Origin: Ga0077553 sp038215275
GTDB lineage: Bacteria; Acidobacteriota; Terriglobia; Bryobacterales; Bryobacteraceae
Assembly: GCA_038215275.1 (NCBI GenBank)
Contig: JBBQRA010000053.1
Span: 1-27,316 of the forward strand
Length of the DNA: 27,316 bases
Direction of reading: 5' to 3'
Part shown: in pieces, positions 1-7,738 of the stretch
Numbering within the stretch: the first letter of the stretch is position 1
Layout of the letters: every line of letters begins with the position of its first letter
The notes under the pieces: generated by a model
What the model was told of the DNA's origin: nothing
The model's database searches: none
The model's input: only the letters and a program-made list of their open reading frames with translations
Program-made: the position numbers and the translations under genes

Positions 1-195
1 ACCATGCTGCCAGGCGACCAGTTGCTGATCCAGAAGCTCGCGGCGGCTGGCGGCGAGGCGACGTTCGCGGAGTTGGCGACCGAGGTCATATCGAGCAAGC
101 AATTCCGGTACCGGGTGGATCCAGAAACGAAACAGAGCGCCGTAACCCCTGTGGTGGCGCGGGCCGTCATAAAAGAAGGGAGCACCAAGAAGTGA
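1..195 (+). CDS. C-terminal end of a DUF1592/DUF1588/DUF1585-type protein (partial)
   Basis: Only the last 64 or so residues are in the window; the reading frame is open to the left edge, so the ATG at 4 is probably internal. The end, with a run of helix-like residues followed by SSKQFRYR, resembles DUF1585, the last domain of the large planctomycete/acidobacterial DUF1587-1592-1588-1585 proteins that often carry a cytochrome-c-like domain at the front. Those proteins are typically encoded directly before a DUF1552 protein, and that is the case here: the stop TGA overlaps the GTG start of the DUF1552 gene (GTGA), indicating translational coupling. The cellular role of the pair is not established; both are thought to be exported. 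The family call rests on a short fragment plus the neighbour. Confidence 0.75.
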   Translation, partial: TMLPGDQLLIQKLAAAGGEATFAELATEVISSKQFRYRVDPETKQSAVTPVVARAVIKEGSTKK

Positions 196-1526
196 TCATA
201 CGCACAGACAAGCCGGGAGCCTCGCGGAGGCATTTTCTGCGGGGAGCGGGAGTCGCGCTGGCGCTGCCGTGGATGGAATCATTGGCTGGGGCGCAGACGA
301 AGGCGGCCAAGCCGCCGATTCGATTTGCCACGGTTTACTTCTCCAATGGAGTGGAGCCGGAGCACTGGTGGGCGAAGGGCGAAGGCACGGCGATGAAGGT
401 GGGCCCGGGCTTGGCGCCGATGGAGCCGCACGCGGGCGACTACTCGTTTATTAAGGGTCTGTACCACCACCAGGCGTTCATTTCGACAAGCCCGCACTTG
501 GGCCGGTCACCGAACTTACTTTCCGGCGCCAAGGTAAGCCTGGACCCGGCGGATATTCGTGTGGGAACGAGCTTCGATCAGATTCTCTCGCAACGGATTG
601 GCGGGCAGACGGCGGTACCGAGTCTGGCGCTGGGTATTGAGCCGAACGAGCTGCGGCTCGAAGACGGCCTCTCGATGATTTACGGCTCCTGTATCTCGTG
701 GGCGACGCCTTCGCGGCCCGCGACGAAGGAGATCTACCCGGCACGGACGTTCGACTTGCTGGTGGGCGATGGTACGGGCCGGAAGTTGGACCGGAGTATC
801 CTTGACGCGGTGCGGCAGGAGACGCGGGACCTGCAGCCGAAGATCAACGGCAGCGACCGGACGAAGCTGGGCGAATATCTGGAATCGATCCGCGACATTG
901 AGAAGCGGATTGAACGGGCTTCGAAGGACGAACGGCTGGAAGGCTGGCGGCCGATGTTGGATAAGCCGAACATGGAGCGTCCGGCGGATGCGCTGCCGCA
1001 GGACGTGCCGCAGCACATGAAGATGATGCTGGATCTGATCGTGCTGGCGTTCCAGATGGATAAGACCCGGATCGTGACCCTGATGCTGAACAACGATCTT
1101 TCGCAGATGAACTTCCGGTTCGTTGAAGGCGTGAAGGGTGCGCTCCATTTGGACCTGACGCATAACCAAAAGGCGCCGGCGGCCGAGGCGATGTATCTGA
1201 AAACGAACCAGTATCATGTGGCGCAGTTTGCCTACCTGGTGGACCGTCTGAAGAAGATCGACGAAGGCGGCCAGTCCATTCTCGACAGTTCAATGCTGAT
1301 GATGGCGTCGAGTTTGTTCGACGGCGATTCGCATGGGGCTGACCAGTTGCCGATTCTGCTGGCGGGCAAGGGCGGCGGTTCGCTGCGGCCGGGGCGGAAC
1401 CTGGACTATCTCGAAAAGGGCGACGATCAACGCCGGGCTTGCAGCCTGTATCTCTCGTTGATGGATAAGATGGGCGTGCCGTTGGACAAGTTCGGCGACG
1501 CGGCGACGCGGCTGGCCGAAGTTTAG
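192..1526 (+). CDS. DUF1552 domain-containing exported protein
   Basis: The protein is 444 residues and starts at a GTG that overlaps the upstream stop. The N-terminus has a twin-arginine leader (SRRHFLRGAG, residues about 11-20) followed by a hydrophobic stretch and a probable cleavage after SLAGA, so export by Tat is likely. The rest is a single DUF1552 domain of about the usual length. The middle is rich in charged helices (about residues 205-260), and a C-terminal part has a SSLFDGDSHGADQLPILLAG block that looks like the alkaline-phosphatase/DUF1501-like fold seen in related planctomycete proteins; that fold link is from family knowledge. No catalytic role is known. It is most likely a periplasmic partner of the DUF1585 protein. 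Confidence 0.9.
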   Translation: MIIRTDKPGASRRHFLRGAGVALALPWMESLAGAQTKAAKPPIRFATVYFSNGVEPEHWWAKGEGTAMKVGPGLAPMEPHAGDYSFIKGLYHHQAFISTSPHLGRSPNLLSGAKVSLDPADIRVGTSFDQILSQRIGGQTAVPSLALGIEPNELRLEDGLSMIYGSCISWATPSRPATKEIYPARTFDLLVGDGTGRKLDRSILDAVRQETRDLQPKINGSDRTKLGEYLESIRDIEKRIERASKDERLEGWRPMLDKPNMERPADALPQDVPQHMKMMLDLIVLAFQMDKTRIVTLMLNNDLSQMNFRFVEGVKGALHLDLTHNQKAPAAEAMYLKTNQYHVAQFAYLVDRLKKIDEGGQSILDSSMLMMASSLFDGDSHGADQLPILLAGKGGGSLRPGRNLDYLEKGDDQRRACSLYLSLMDKMGVPLDKFGDAATRLAEV

Positions 1527-1541
1527 CGTTTGCATCCTCGG

Positions 1542-1565
1542 GCCGGTCTGAAACATCAGACCGGC
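1542..1565 (+). other. Perfect 9-bp hairpin next to the SDR start codon
   Basis: The arms GCCGGTCTG (1542-1550) and CAGACCGGC (1557-1565) are exactly complementary around the loop AAACAT. The hairpin ends one base before the ATG at 1567, where a ribosome-binding site would be expected. No T-run follows, so it is not a classical terminator. It could end transcription from the DUF1552 gene weakly or mask the SDR start. Confidence 0.6.
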
Positions 1566-1566
1566 T

Positions 1567-2301
1567 ATGACAAAGATTGCACTCGTGACAGGCGCAAGCA
1601 AAGGGATTGGATTCGAGACGGCGCGGCAATTGGCGCAACAGGGCATCCATGTGCTGCTGGGCGCCCGGGACCTGAAGAAGTCGGAGACGGCTGCGGCCGC
1701 TCTGCATGCCGAGGGGTTGCCTGTGGAAGGAATCGCTCTGGACGTGACGAGCGACGCCGACATCTTCAATGCGGCTCGCACGATTGAAGCCAAGTTCGGG
1801 CGGTTGGATATCTTGATCAACAATGCTGGGGTTTTGCTGGATGACGGCGGCTTCGCGGTGAACACGACGACGACGGTGCCGCTGGTGAAGGTGCGGGAGA
1901 CGTTCGACAGTAACTTCTTCGGCGTGATAGCGCTGACGCAGGCGCTGCTTCCGCTGCTGAAAAAGAGCGAAGCAGGGCGGATCGTGAACCTGTCGAGCAT
2001 TCTGGCTTCCTTGACGCTGCATGCGACGCCGGACTCGCCGATTTACGATTCGAAGGCCTTTGCCTACAACGTGTCGAAGACGGCGCTGAATGGATACACG
2101 GTGCACTTGGCCCATGCGTTGAAAGATACGCCGATTAAAGTGAACAGCGCGCACCCGGGATGGGTGAAAACCGACATGGGCGGCGCGGAGGCTCCGATGG
2201 AGTTGGCCGACGGGGCGAAGACGAGCGTACAGTTGGCGACGCTGCCGGCGGATGGGCCGACGGGCGGTTACTTCCATTTGGGCGAAACACTCCCCTGGTA
2301 A
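1567..2301 (+). CDS. Short-chain dehydrogenase/reductase (SDR)
   Basis: This is a classical SDR of 244 residues, a typical length for the family. The cofactor motif TGASKGIG is at residues 8-15, NNAG at 85-88, the catalytic serine in NLSS (about 143-144), and the YxxxK pair is Y167/K171. The PGWVKTDMGG segment after the active site is like that of carbonyl-reductase-type SDRs from plants and bacteria. It should be a cytosolic NAD(P)H-dependent oxidoreductase acting on a carbonyl or alcohol; residues R34 and K37-K38 after the second strand suggest NADP(H) preference, which is an inference. No Shine-Dalgarno is visible because a perfect hairpin lies directly before the ATG. It is 40 bases after DUF1552 and 28 bases before the HAD gene, with no obvious functional link to either. 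Confidence 0.92.
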   Translation: MTKIALVTGASKGIGFETARQLAQQGIHVLLGARDLKKSETAAAALHAEGLPVEGIALDVTSDADIFNAARTIEAKFGRLDILINNAGVLLDDGGFAVNTTTTVPLVKVRETFDSNFFGVIALTQALLPLLKKSEAGRIVNLSSILASLTLHATPDSPIYDSKAFAYNVSKTALNGYTVHLAHALKDTPIKVNSAHPGWVKTDMGGAEAPMELADGAKTSVQLATLPADGPTGGYFHLGETLPW

Positions 2302-2311
2302 GGGGAGCGTT
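2286..2311 (+). other. Hairpin over the SDR stop codon
   Basis: CTCCCC (2290-2295) pairs with GGGGAG (2302-2307) around TGGTAA, which contains the stop codon; after one mismatch the stem extends by three more pairs. It lies between the SDR gene and the HAD gene. There is no T-tract, so it may be only a weak terminator or an mRNA-end stabiliser. Confidence 0.35.
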
Positions 2312-2329
2312 CGCTAAAATGGCAGGAGC

Positions 2330-3136
2330 ATGATTGAACATTTGCGCCCCGGCGTAACGGCTAATAGCGCCCGGGTGGTGCTCTTTGATTTTGATGGGAC
2401 CTTGTCGACGATCCGCTCAGGTTGGGTGGGGATCATGGTGCCGATGATGGTGGATACTCTCGCCGAGCTGAAGAGCGGCGAGAGCGAAGCCGAATTGACG
2501 GAGATCGTAAAAGAGTATGTCGGGCGGTTGACCGGCAAAGAGACGATCTACCAGATGATGGAGTTTGCCGAGCAGATCAGCAAGCGCGGCGGGACGCCCG
2601 AAGAGCCCAAGGTCTACAAGAAAATGTACCTTGATGCGCTGATGGAGCGCATCAAGGACCGCCTGGAGGGCCTGGAGAACGGCCGGACGGCGCCGGAGGA
2701 GTGGCTGGTGCCGGGGAGCCGGGCGCTGCTGGACCGCTTGAAGGCGCGAGGCTTGAAGCTCTATTTGGCGAGCGGCACGGACCATGCGGACGTGGTGCGG
2801 GAAGTGAAACTGCTGGGGCTTTACGACTACTTCGACGGGGGCGTTTTCGGGGCGCTCGATGATTTGAAGGCTTTTTCGAAGGCGATTCTCGTAAAGAAGA
2901 TCGTCGATTCGGCGGAGCACAAGGGCGAAGAGTTTTTGGCCTTCGGCGATGGCTACGTGGAAGTGCAGGTGGTGAAGGAAGTGGGCGGCGTGGCCGTGGG
3001 CGTGGCCTCCGATGAGCCGGCGTGCGAGCGAGTCGACGACTGGAAGCGGAACCGGCTGGTGGGCGTGGGCGCGGACTGGATTGTGCCGCACTATGCCAAC
3101 ACCGATTTGTTGATGAACAGCCTTTTTCCGCAATGA
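2330..3136 (+). CDS. HAD-superfamily hydrolase (probable phosphatase)
   Basis: The 268-residue protein starts at an ATG preceded by GGCAGGAGC, a good ribosome-binding site. HAD motif I is FDFDGTLS (about residues 21-28) with the nucleophile and acid/base aspartates, motif II is the threonine/serine region in LASGTD, and the late motif is FGDGYVE, in which the usual GDxxxD second acid is a glutamate. A helical cap of roughly 100 residues separates motifs I and II, as in phosphoglycolate-phosphatase-like C1-cap enzymes. Its stop overlaps the start of the PfkB kinase (ATGA at 3133-3136), so the two are translationally coupled. A sugar-phosphate phosphatase acting with the downstream kinases is a reasonable inference; the substrate is not readable. 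Confidence 0.88.
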   Translation: MIEHLRPGVTANSARVVLFDFDGTLSTIRSGWVGIMVPMMVDTLAELKSGESEAELTEIVKEYVGRLTGKETIYQMMEFAEQISKRGGTPEEPKVYKKMYLDALMERIKDRLEGLENGRTAPEEWLVPGSRALLDRLKARGLKLYLASGTDHADVVREVKLLGLYDYFDGGVFGALDDLKAFSKAILVKKIVDSAEHKGEEFLAFGDGYVEVQVVKEVGGVAVGVASDEPACERVDDWKRNRLVGVGADWIVPHYANTDLLMNSLFPQ

Positions 3137-4089
3137 AGACAAGGGAGATTCTGGAGAAACTGCGGGGGCTGCGGGTGCTCGTGGTGGGCGATATCTGTTT
3201 GGACCGCTGGTGCACGTACGACCCAGCGGAGGCGCTGCCATCAGCAGAGACGGGGATTCCACGGGTGGCGGTAACCCGCGTGGAGGTTACGCCGGGGGCG
3301 GGCGGCACAATCGCGAACAACCTGGCGGCGCTGGGTGTGGGGCAGATCACGGTGGTGGGCGTCGTAGGGCGCGACGGTTTCGGCTGGGAGTTGCGGGAGG
3401 CGTTGGCGGCGCGGGGGATTGACGGTTCCCGCCTCGTGGAGGCGCCCGGCGTGCAGACGTTCACCTACACGAAGGTGCTCAACGGCGAGACGGGGGAAGA
3501 GGACCAGCCGCGGCTGGACTTTATCGTGAACCGGCCGATGGTAGCGGACGTGGAGCAGGCGGTGATTGCGCAGTTGGGCGGGGCGTGGGACGCGGTGATC
3601 GTGTCGGACCAGGCGGAGACGGACGCGGGGGGCGTGGTAACGCCGGCGGTGCGGGCGGCCGTGCAGGGGAAGCTGGTTTGGGTAGATTCGCGGGCGCGGA
3701 CGGAGCACTTCCGGGACGTAATTCTGAAACCGAATGAGCGGGAGGCCGAGGAGGCCTGCCTGCGCGCGTTTGGCGAAGTGGACTTTGCGCGGCTGCGCGC
3801 TTTGACTGAAGCGCCGTTGCTGCTGGTGACGCATGGGGGACGCGGGGCGCGGCTGTTTACGGCCGAGGGCGATATTTGGGTGGCGACGCGGCCAGTGGAG
3901 AAGCCAGTGGACATCTGCGGGGCGGGCGATAGCTTCACGGCGGGCGCGGTGTGCGCGTTGGCGGTGACGGGGGACATCGTGCGGGCGGCGGAATTCGGCA
4001 ACCAGGTGGCGGCGATTACGATTATGAAGCGAGGGACGGGGACCGCGTCGCCGGAGGAGTTGCTGCGCGATGCACACGATCGCGATTGA
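3133..4089 (+). CDS. PfkB-family carbohydrate kinase (heptose-kinase-like)
   Basis: I place the start at the ATG at 3133, which overlaps the HAD stop; an upstream in-frame extension would run far into the HAD gene. The 318-residue protein opens with LVVGDICLDRW (about 16-26), has the glycine-rich substrate/nucleotide block GAGGTIANNLAALG (55-68), KPNEREAE (199-206), and the PfkB signature DICGAGDSFTAG with GAGD at 263-266, where the aspartate is the catalytic base. The overall look, mainly the opening and the GAGGTIANN block, is closest to the kinase domain of HldE/RfaE, which phosphorylates heptose-7-phosphate, but there is no nucleotidyltransferase domain. It sits between a HAD phosphatase and a ROK kinase, with overlaps on both sides. 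The sugar specificity is not established. Confidence 0.9.
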   Translation: MKTREILEKLRGLRVLVVGDICLDRWCTYDPAEALPSAETGIPRVAVTRVEVTPGAGGTIANNLAALGVGQITVVGVVGRDGFGWELREALAARGIDGSRLVEAPGVQTFTYTKVLNGETGEEDQPRLDFIVNRPMVADVEQAVIAQLGGAWDAVIVSDQAETDAGGVVTPAVRAAVQGKLVWVDSRARTEHFRDVILKPNEREAEEACLRAFGEVDFARLRALTEAPLLLVTHGGRGARLFTAEGDIWVATRPVEKPVDICGAGDSFTAGAVCALAVTGDIVRAAEFGNQVAAITIMKRGTGTASPEELLRDAHDRD

Positions 4090-4927
4090 TGTCGGCGGCA
4101 CGAAGTTCTCGATGGCTGTGTTCGAGGGGGACCGGATGGTGCGGCGGGAGAGCCGGGCGACTAATCGGGAGGGGGGCAGCGAATGGATGATGGCCCAGAT
4201 TGCAGAGATTGGGCGGGGGTGGTGCGGGGAGTTTGTGGTGGGGCGGTGCGGGATCGGATTCGGCGGACCGGTGGATTGGCCGACGCAGATGGTGACGTTG
4301 TCGACGCATGTGGGTGGCTGGGCCGGGGTGGACCTGCCGGGCTTCGTGCGGACCGAGCTGGGGGTGCCGGTGATGATGGATAACGATGCGAACGTGGGGG
4401 CGTTGGGGGAGGGCCTGTGGGGCGCGGGGCGCGGGAAGCGGCCGCTGTTCTACATGACACTGTCGACGGGGATTGGCGGGGGGATTTTGACGGAGAATGG
4501 CCTCTACCGGGGGGCGGATTCGTATGCGGGGGAGATTGGGCATTTAAATGTGCGGCCGGATGGGCCGGCGTGTTTGTGCGGTTCGAACGGGTGTTTTGAG
4601 CGGATGTGTTGCGGGTTGTGGCTGGAGCGGGATTATGGGAAGCCGGCGAGGGAGTTGCTGGAGGATCCGGCGTTTGTGGAGCGGTACGTGGTGGATCTGG
4701 CGCGGGGGTTGAAGGCGGGGATTATGTTGTTGAATCCGGCGCGGATCGTGATTGGCGGGGGGATTCCGAAGGCGGGGGAGAAGCTGTTTGGGCCGCTGCG
4801 GGCGGAGTTGGGGCGGCAGGTTACGTCGTGGAGTAGGGCGCGGGTGGATTTGGTGGCGGCGGAGCTGGGGGATGACAGCGTGTTGTGGGGGGCGCTGGAG
4901 TTGGTGCGGGGCGGGGACGCATACTAG
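4070..4927 (+). CDS. ROK-family sugar kinase
   Basis: The 285-residue protein starts inside the last 20 bases of the PfkB gene. It has the phosphate-1 motif DVGGTK (7-12), the catalytic-aspartate region NDAN (105-108), STGIGGG (132-138), the substrate motif EIGH (155-158), and the ROK zinc site CLCGSNGC (C168, C170, C175; histidine from EIGH). There is no N-terminal helix-turn-helix, so it is a kinase and not a NagC-type repressor. Typical substrates of such enzymes are glucose, fructose, N-acetylglucosamine or N-acetylmannosamine; which one applies here is unknown. The coding strand is unusually rich in runs of G, particularly in the second half, more so than in later genes of the window. 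It is the last intact gene before the decayed AAA cassette. Confidence 0.92.
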   Translation: MHTIAIDVGGTKFSMAVFEGDRMVRRESRATNREGGSEWMMAQIAEIGRGWCGEFVVGRCGIGFGGPVDWPTQMVTLSTHVGGWAGVDLPGFVRTELGVPVMMDNDANVGALGEGLWGAGRGKRPLFYMTLSTGIGGGILTENGLYRGADSYAGEIGHLNVRPDGPACLCGSNGCFERMCCGLWLERDYGKPARELLEDPAFVERYVVDLARGLKAGIMLLNPARIVIGGGIPKAGEKLFGPLRAELGRQVTSWSRARVDLVAAELGDDSVLWGALELVRGGDAY

Positions 4928-4932
4928 AGAGC

Positions 4933-5674
4933 ATGTTGCTAAAGCGGCTTAAGGTATCGGCGTTCCTTTCGTTTGGGCCGAAGGGTATTGACCTGGAGTT
5001 GCGACCGCTGAATGTGCTGATCGGGGCGAACGGGTCGGGGAAGTCGAATCTGCTGGAGGCGATTACTCTGCTGAAGGCAACAGCCGGATACGACGTAACT
5101 GAATCGAATAACCGCCAAGGGATCGCGCGGGATTGGCTCTGGCAAGGGCCGGAGTCGCCGCAAGAGGCACGAATTGAAGCGCTTGTTACAGCGACGGGGG
5201 ATGGGCCATGTCTCCAACACGGGATTATTCTGCGCGAGAGGAATCGCGAGCTGACAATGGTGGAAGAGCGAGTCGCAACAATCACGTCCCAGAACGAACA
5301 GGTTTTGTAGAGGTCTGACAATGGCGAGGAGGCGATGTGGGGACTGGACGGAAAAAAGACTGGATTTTCTCCCGGACCCTCCGTCGCTCGTGGTGATTGA
5401 GGAGCCGGAGCTAGGGTTGCATCCAGACGTCATTCATGTTTTGGCTGGCCTCATGCAAAGGGCTTCCAAGAGGATGCAGCTCATAGTGACGACGCACTCC
5501 CGGCAGTTGATCGACGCACTCGGCGAGGAGCCGGAGACGGTGGTGGTTTGCGAGAAGGAGAATGGCGAGTCTCAGTTTCGGCGTCTGGATGGCGAGCGCA
5601 TGAAGGAATGGCTGAATCGATACTCTCTAGGCGAGCTTTGGAGTATTGGTGAGTTGGGCGGTAATCGCTGGTGA
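4933..5674 (+). pseudogene. Decayed AAA-family ATPase (RecF/SMC-like, AAA_21 type)
   Basis: The N-terminal part starts at ATG 4933, five bases after the ROK stop and with AGAGAGC before it. It has a Walker A motif GANGSGKS (residues about 33-40) after a LRPLNVLIG strand, then stops at a TAG (5308-5310). The same frame continues open past that TAG to about 5380. The C-terminal part is read in another frame from about 5360: PSLVVIEEPELGLHP (Walker B), VTTHSRQLIDAL (the switch histidine), and an ending RYSLGELWSIGELGGNRW typical of these ATPases. Intact relatives are about 360-400 residues, so roughly 150-200 residues are missing between the halves, including the ABC-type signature. A nonsense codon plus a deletion with frame change makes a working protein very unlikely. 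Its end overlaps the DUF4276 start (GTGA). Confidence 0.85.
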
Positions 5675-6221
5675 AAGTGAAGATCTACATCGAAGGGGCA
5701 GGGCCCGGGCGGGCACAGGATGCGGCCTTCCGCAAAGGATGGCAAGAATTCTTCCAACAGTGGAACCTTACTCGTTACCTGCAGTCGTGCGCGGACAGAG
5801 CCGGGAAAAGACGTGGGATCTCTTTCAACAGGCCGTCAAAACGCGGAAAACCGACGAGTTGCCTCTCTTGCCGGTGGATAGCGAGTCCCTCGTGGAACCG
5901 GGTCATTCGAGTTGGCAACATCTGGCCAAGGAGGGCTGGAAGCAACCTGTGGGATCAAGCGCGGTTGATGCATTTTTGATGATCTGTACCATGGAGACAT
6001 GGATCCTCGCTGGATGGCAAGGTAAGTCCAACGTCAAGAAATGGGCTAATTTTGAACGAGTGGAGGCACGAATGATCTTCGAAGAGTTGGCGCGGATTTC
6101 CGGAGGTCGATACCAAAAGGGGCCATCTTCTTTTCGGCTTCTTGGCGAGACCAGCGCCAGCGAGGTAGCCGCAACTTGCCGTTCCGCACAGGCTTTAGTG
6201 GATCGTCTTCGGCAACTCTAA
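5671..6221 (+). pseudogene. Frameshifted DUF4276 family gene
   Basis: The GTG at 5671 overlaps the ATPase stop and begins MKVKIYIEGAG, then FRKGWQEFFQQW, which matches the usual start of DUF4276 proteins. At about 5765-5785 the homology moves to another frame: LPAVVRGQSREKTWDLF, LPLLPVDSESLV, then MICTMETWILAGWQ and GRYQKGPSSFRLLGE, the characteristic late motifs of the family. The change equals loss of one base (or gain of two). After joining, the length is about 182 residues, normal for the family. DUF4276 genes commonly follow AAA_21-type ATPases in mobile, defence-like pairs. The biochemical activity is not established. The stop overlaps that of the converging alcohol dehydrogenase by four bases. 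Confidence 0.82.
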
Positions 6222-7228
6222 ACAACTGTCAGATCGATAACCGCTTTCCCTACATTATCGCGGTAGTGTTCCAACATGAAAAACGCGCTTTCGATCTCTC
6301 CCAGAGGCCGCTGGTGGGTCACTAGGGGGCCAAATAGCGTCGGGCGTTCGCGGAGGAGGTCGAGGGCGAGGGGGGTCTCGTGGTTGCTGCGGCGGACCGG
6401 GAACAGCGGCACCTCCTTCCGGCGGAGCTCGTGAAAGTGAATCACCGGCATTGGGTCCGACGGGATGCCTGTCACCACCACACGGCCGCCACGGGCGACC
6501 GCCAGACAGCAGGCTTCGAGCGACCCATCACGGGTCACGCAGTCGATGGCGACATCGACGCCGCGGTCTCCGGTCGAACTCTTGATCTCGGCTAACGCCT
6601 CGGCCGGGGCGAGGACCACGTCGGCTCCGTACGCTGCCGCCATCGCCCGCCGGTGGGGGACGGGATCAATCGCATAAACGCGGCGGGCGCCGTGCATCTT
6701 GAGCACCGCAATCGTCAGGACACCAATCGGACCGCAGCCCCAGACAGCGACCGTCTCGCCCGGCGTAAGCTTGACGAACTGCATACTGTGCAGTGCAATC
6801 GCGAGCGGCTCAAACAGCGTCCCCTCCGCGAAGCCGAGGCCGTCCGGGAGCGGCAGCACATTATGCGCCGACAGGTTCACGATGTCCCGGAAGAAGCCGG
6901 GGTCGGGGCCGGAGCTGTAGAAGCGGATGTTCTCGCAAAGGTTGTGGCGACCGGTGCGGCACATCTCGCAGTGGTAGCAGTAGACGGCCGGCTCAAGGAT
7001 CACCCGCTCGCCGGTTCCGACGATTGTCCCGGTGGGCTCATGGCCGAGCACCATCGGAAAGACGCTCGGCGTATCCCCTACCGAGCCCTCCGAAAAATTG
7101 TGGAGATCCGAGCCGCAAATCCCGACGGCGTGGACGCGGACCTGGACCTCGCCGGGGCCGGGGGCGCCGGGAGGCGGGGCTTCCGAAACGGTGAAGCGGT
7201 GTTGGGCGATTAACTGGGCGAGGCGCAC
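6218..7228 (-). CDS. Zinc-dependent medium-chain alcohol dehydrogenase (sorbitol-dehydrogenase-like)
   Basis: The 336-residue protein starts at a GTG (7226-7228), six bases after the zinc-ribbon gene stop, so the two are probably one operon. Catalytic zinc ligands are C38 in GICGSDLH and H63-E64 in LGHEPTG; the structural zinc site is C84, C87, C90 and C98 (CYHCEMCRTGRHNLC). The Rossmann motif GCGPIG lies near residue 164, followed by an acidic residue in YAID, which points to NAD(H). Family enzymes oxidise polyols or threonine-like alcohols to ketones in the cytosol. The substrate here is not evident; glucan phosphorylase upstream suggests sugar or polyol metabolism, which is only an inference. 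Its 3' end overlaps the DUF4276 remnant. Confidence 0.92.
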   Translation of the reverse strand: MRLAQLIAQHRFTVSEAPPPGAPGPGEVQVRVHAVGICGSDLHNFSEGSVGDTPSVFPMVLGHEPTGTIVGTGERVILEPAVYCYHCEMCRTGRHNLCENIRFYSSGPDPGFFRDIVNLSAHNVLPLPDGLGFAEGTLFEPLAIALHSMQFVKLTPGETVAVWGCGPIGVLTIAVLKMHGARRVYAIDPVPHRRAMAAAYGADVVLAPAEALAEIKSSTGDRGVDVAIDCVTRDGSLEACCLAVARGGRVVVTGIPSDPMPVIHFHELRRKEVPLFPVRRSNHETPLALDLLRERPTLFGPLVTHQRPLGEIESAFFMLEHYRDNVGKAVIDLTVV

Positions 7229-7234
7229 GAGGGG

Positions 7235-7699
7235 CTATTCCGAGGGTTTTTTAAAGAGATTGTCGAAGGCGGTGCGGGCGTCCTGCACCTTGCGCGGCAC
7301 GTTCGGCGCAGCCACGAGCGGCAAGCCGGCGGGCCGGGGGGCCACCGGGGCGGCCGTGTCGCGCGCGACCGTGATGCGCGGGGAAAAGTGCGTACACTCA
7401 TTGGCGCGATCTTTGTAGGGAATCCGCTCCGGGACAGGCTGCAGACACTGGAACCGGGCCGAGGAGTCCATGTGGCCACACTGGCTGCAGCAGTGCAGCG
7501 CGATCGCGCACTTCGGGCAAGGCTTCGTAAAGTCGAAGCCGACCGGCAAGACGTTCGAACAATTGAAACAGCGGCTGGCAGCTACGCTACGAACGAGGCG
7601 GGGCGTCGACGGACCGTCGACGGGAGTCCTGGGGGCGTGGTGTTCCGCTTCCCTTCTATCCTGATACCCGGGTTGTTTGTACTTCCGGTCTCCGTCCAT
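7235..7699 (-). CDS. Small Cys-rich zinc-ribbon protein, acidobacterial-type
   Basis: The 154-residue protein lies between the phosphorylase (39 bases) and the dehydrogenase (6 bases) on the same strand. A charged, proline-containing N-terminus (1-40) leads to a Cys/His core: C44 and C47 (CFNC), C61 and C64 (CPKC), C70, C71, C74 (HCCSQC), H76, C85 and C102. This is enough for two or three zinc knuckles. A proline/alanine-rich linker follows, and it ends in ARTAFDNLFKKPSE. I recall similar proteins as hypothetical zinc-ribbon proteins in Solibacter-like genomes, from memory only. There is no enzyme motif, signal peptide or membrane segment. A structural, protein-binding or nucleic-acid-binding role would fit. 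Confidence 0.75.
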   Translation of the reverse strand: MDGDRKYKQPGYQDRREAEHHAPRTPVDGPSTPRLVRSVAASRCFNCSNVLPVGFDFTKPCPKCAIALHCCSQCGHMDSSARFQCLQPVPERIPYKDRANECTHFSPRITVARDTAAPVAPRPAGLPLVAAPNVPRKVQDARTAFDNLFKKPSE

Positions 7700-7738
7700 A
7701 GCGTTGCTCTTGGGTGTACCACGAATCCATGGTGGAGG

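Noticed and set aside
5760..5790. Programmed frameshift in the DUF4276 gene
   Set aside because: There is no slippery heptamer, and its partner ATPase is also broken, so decay is the simpler explanation.
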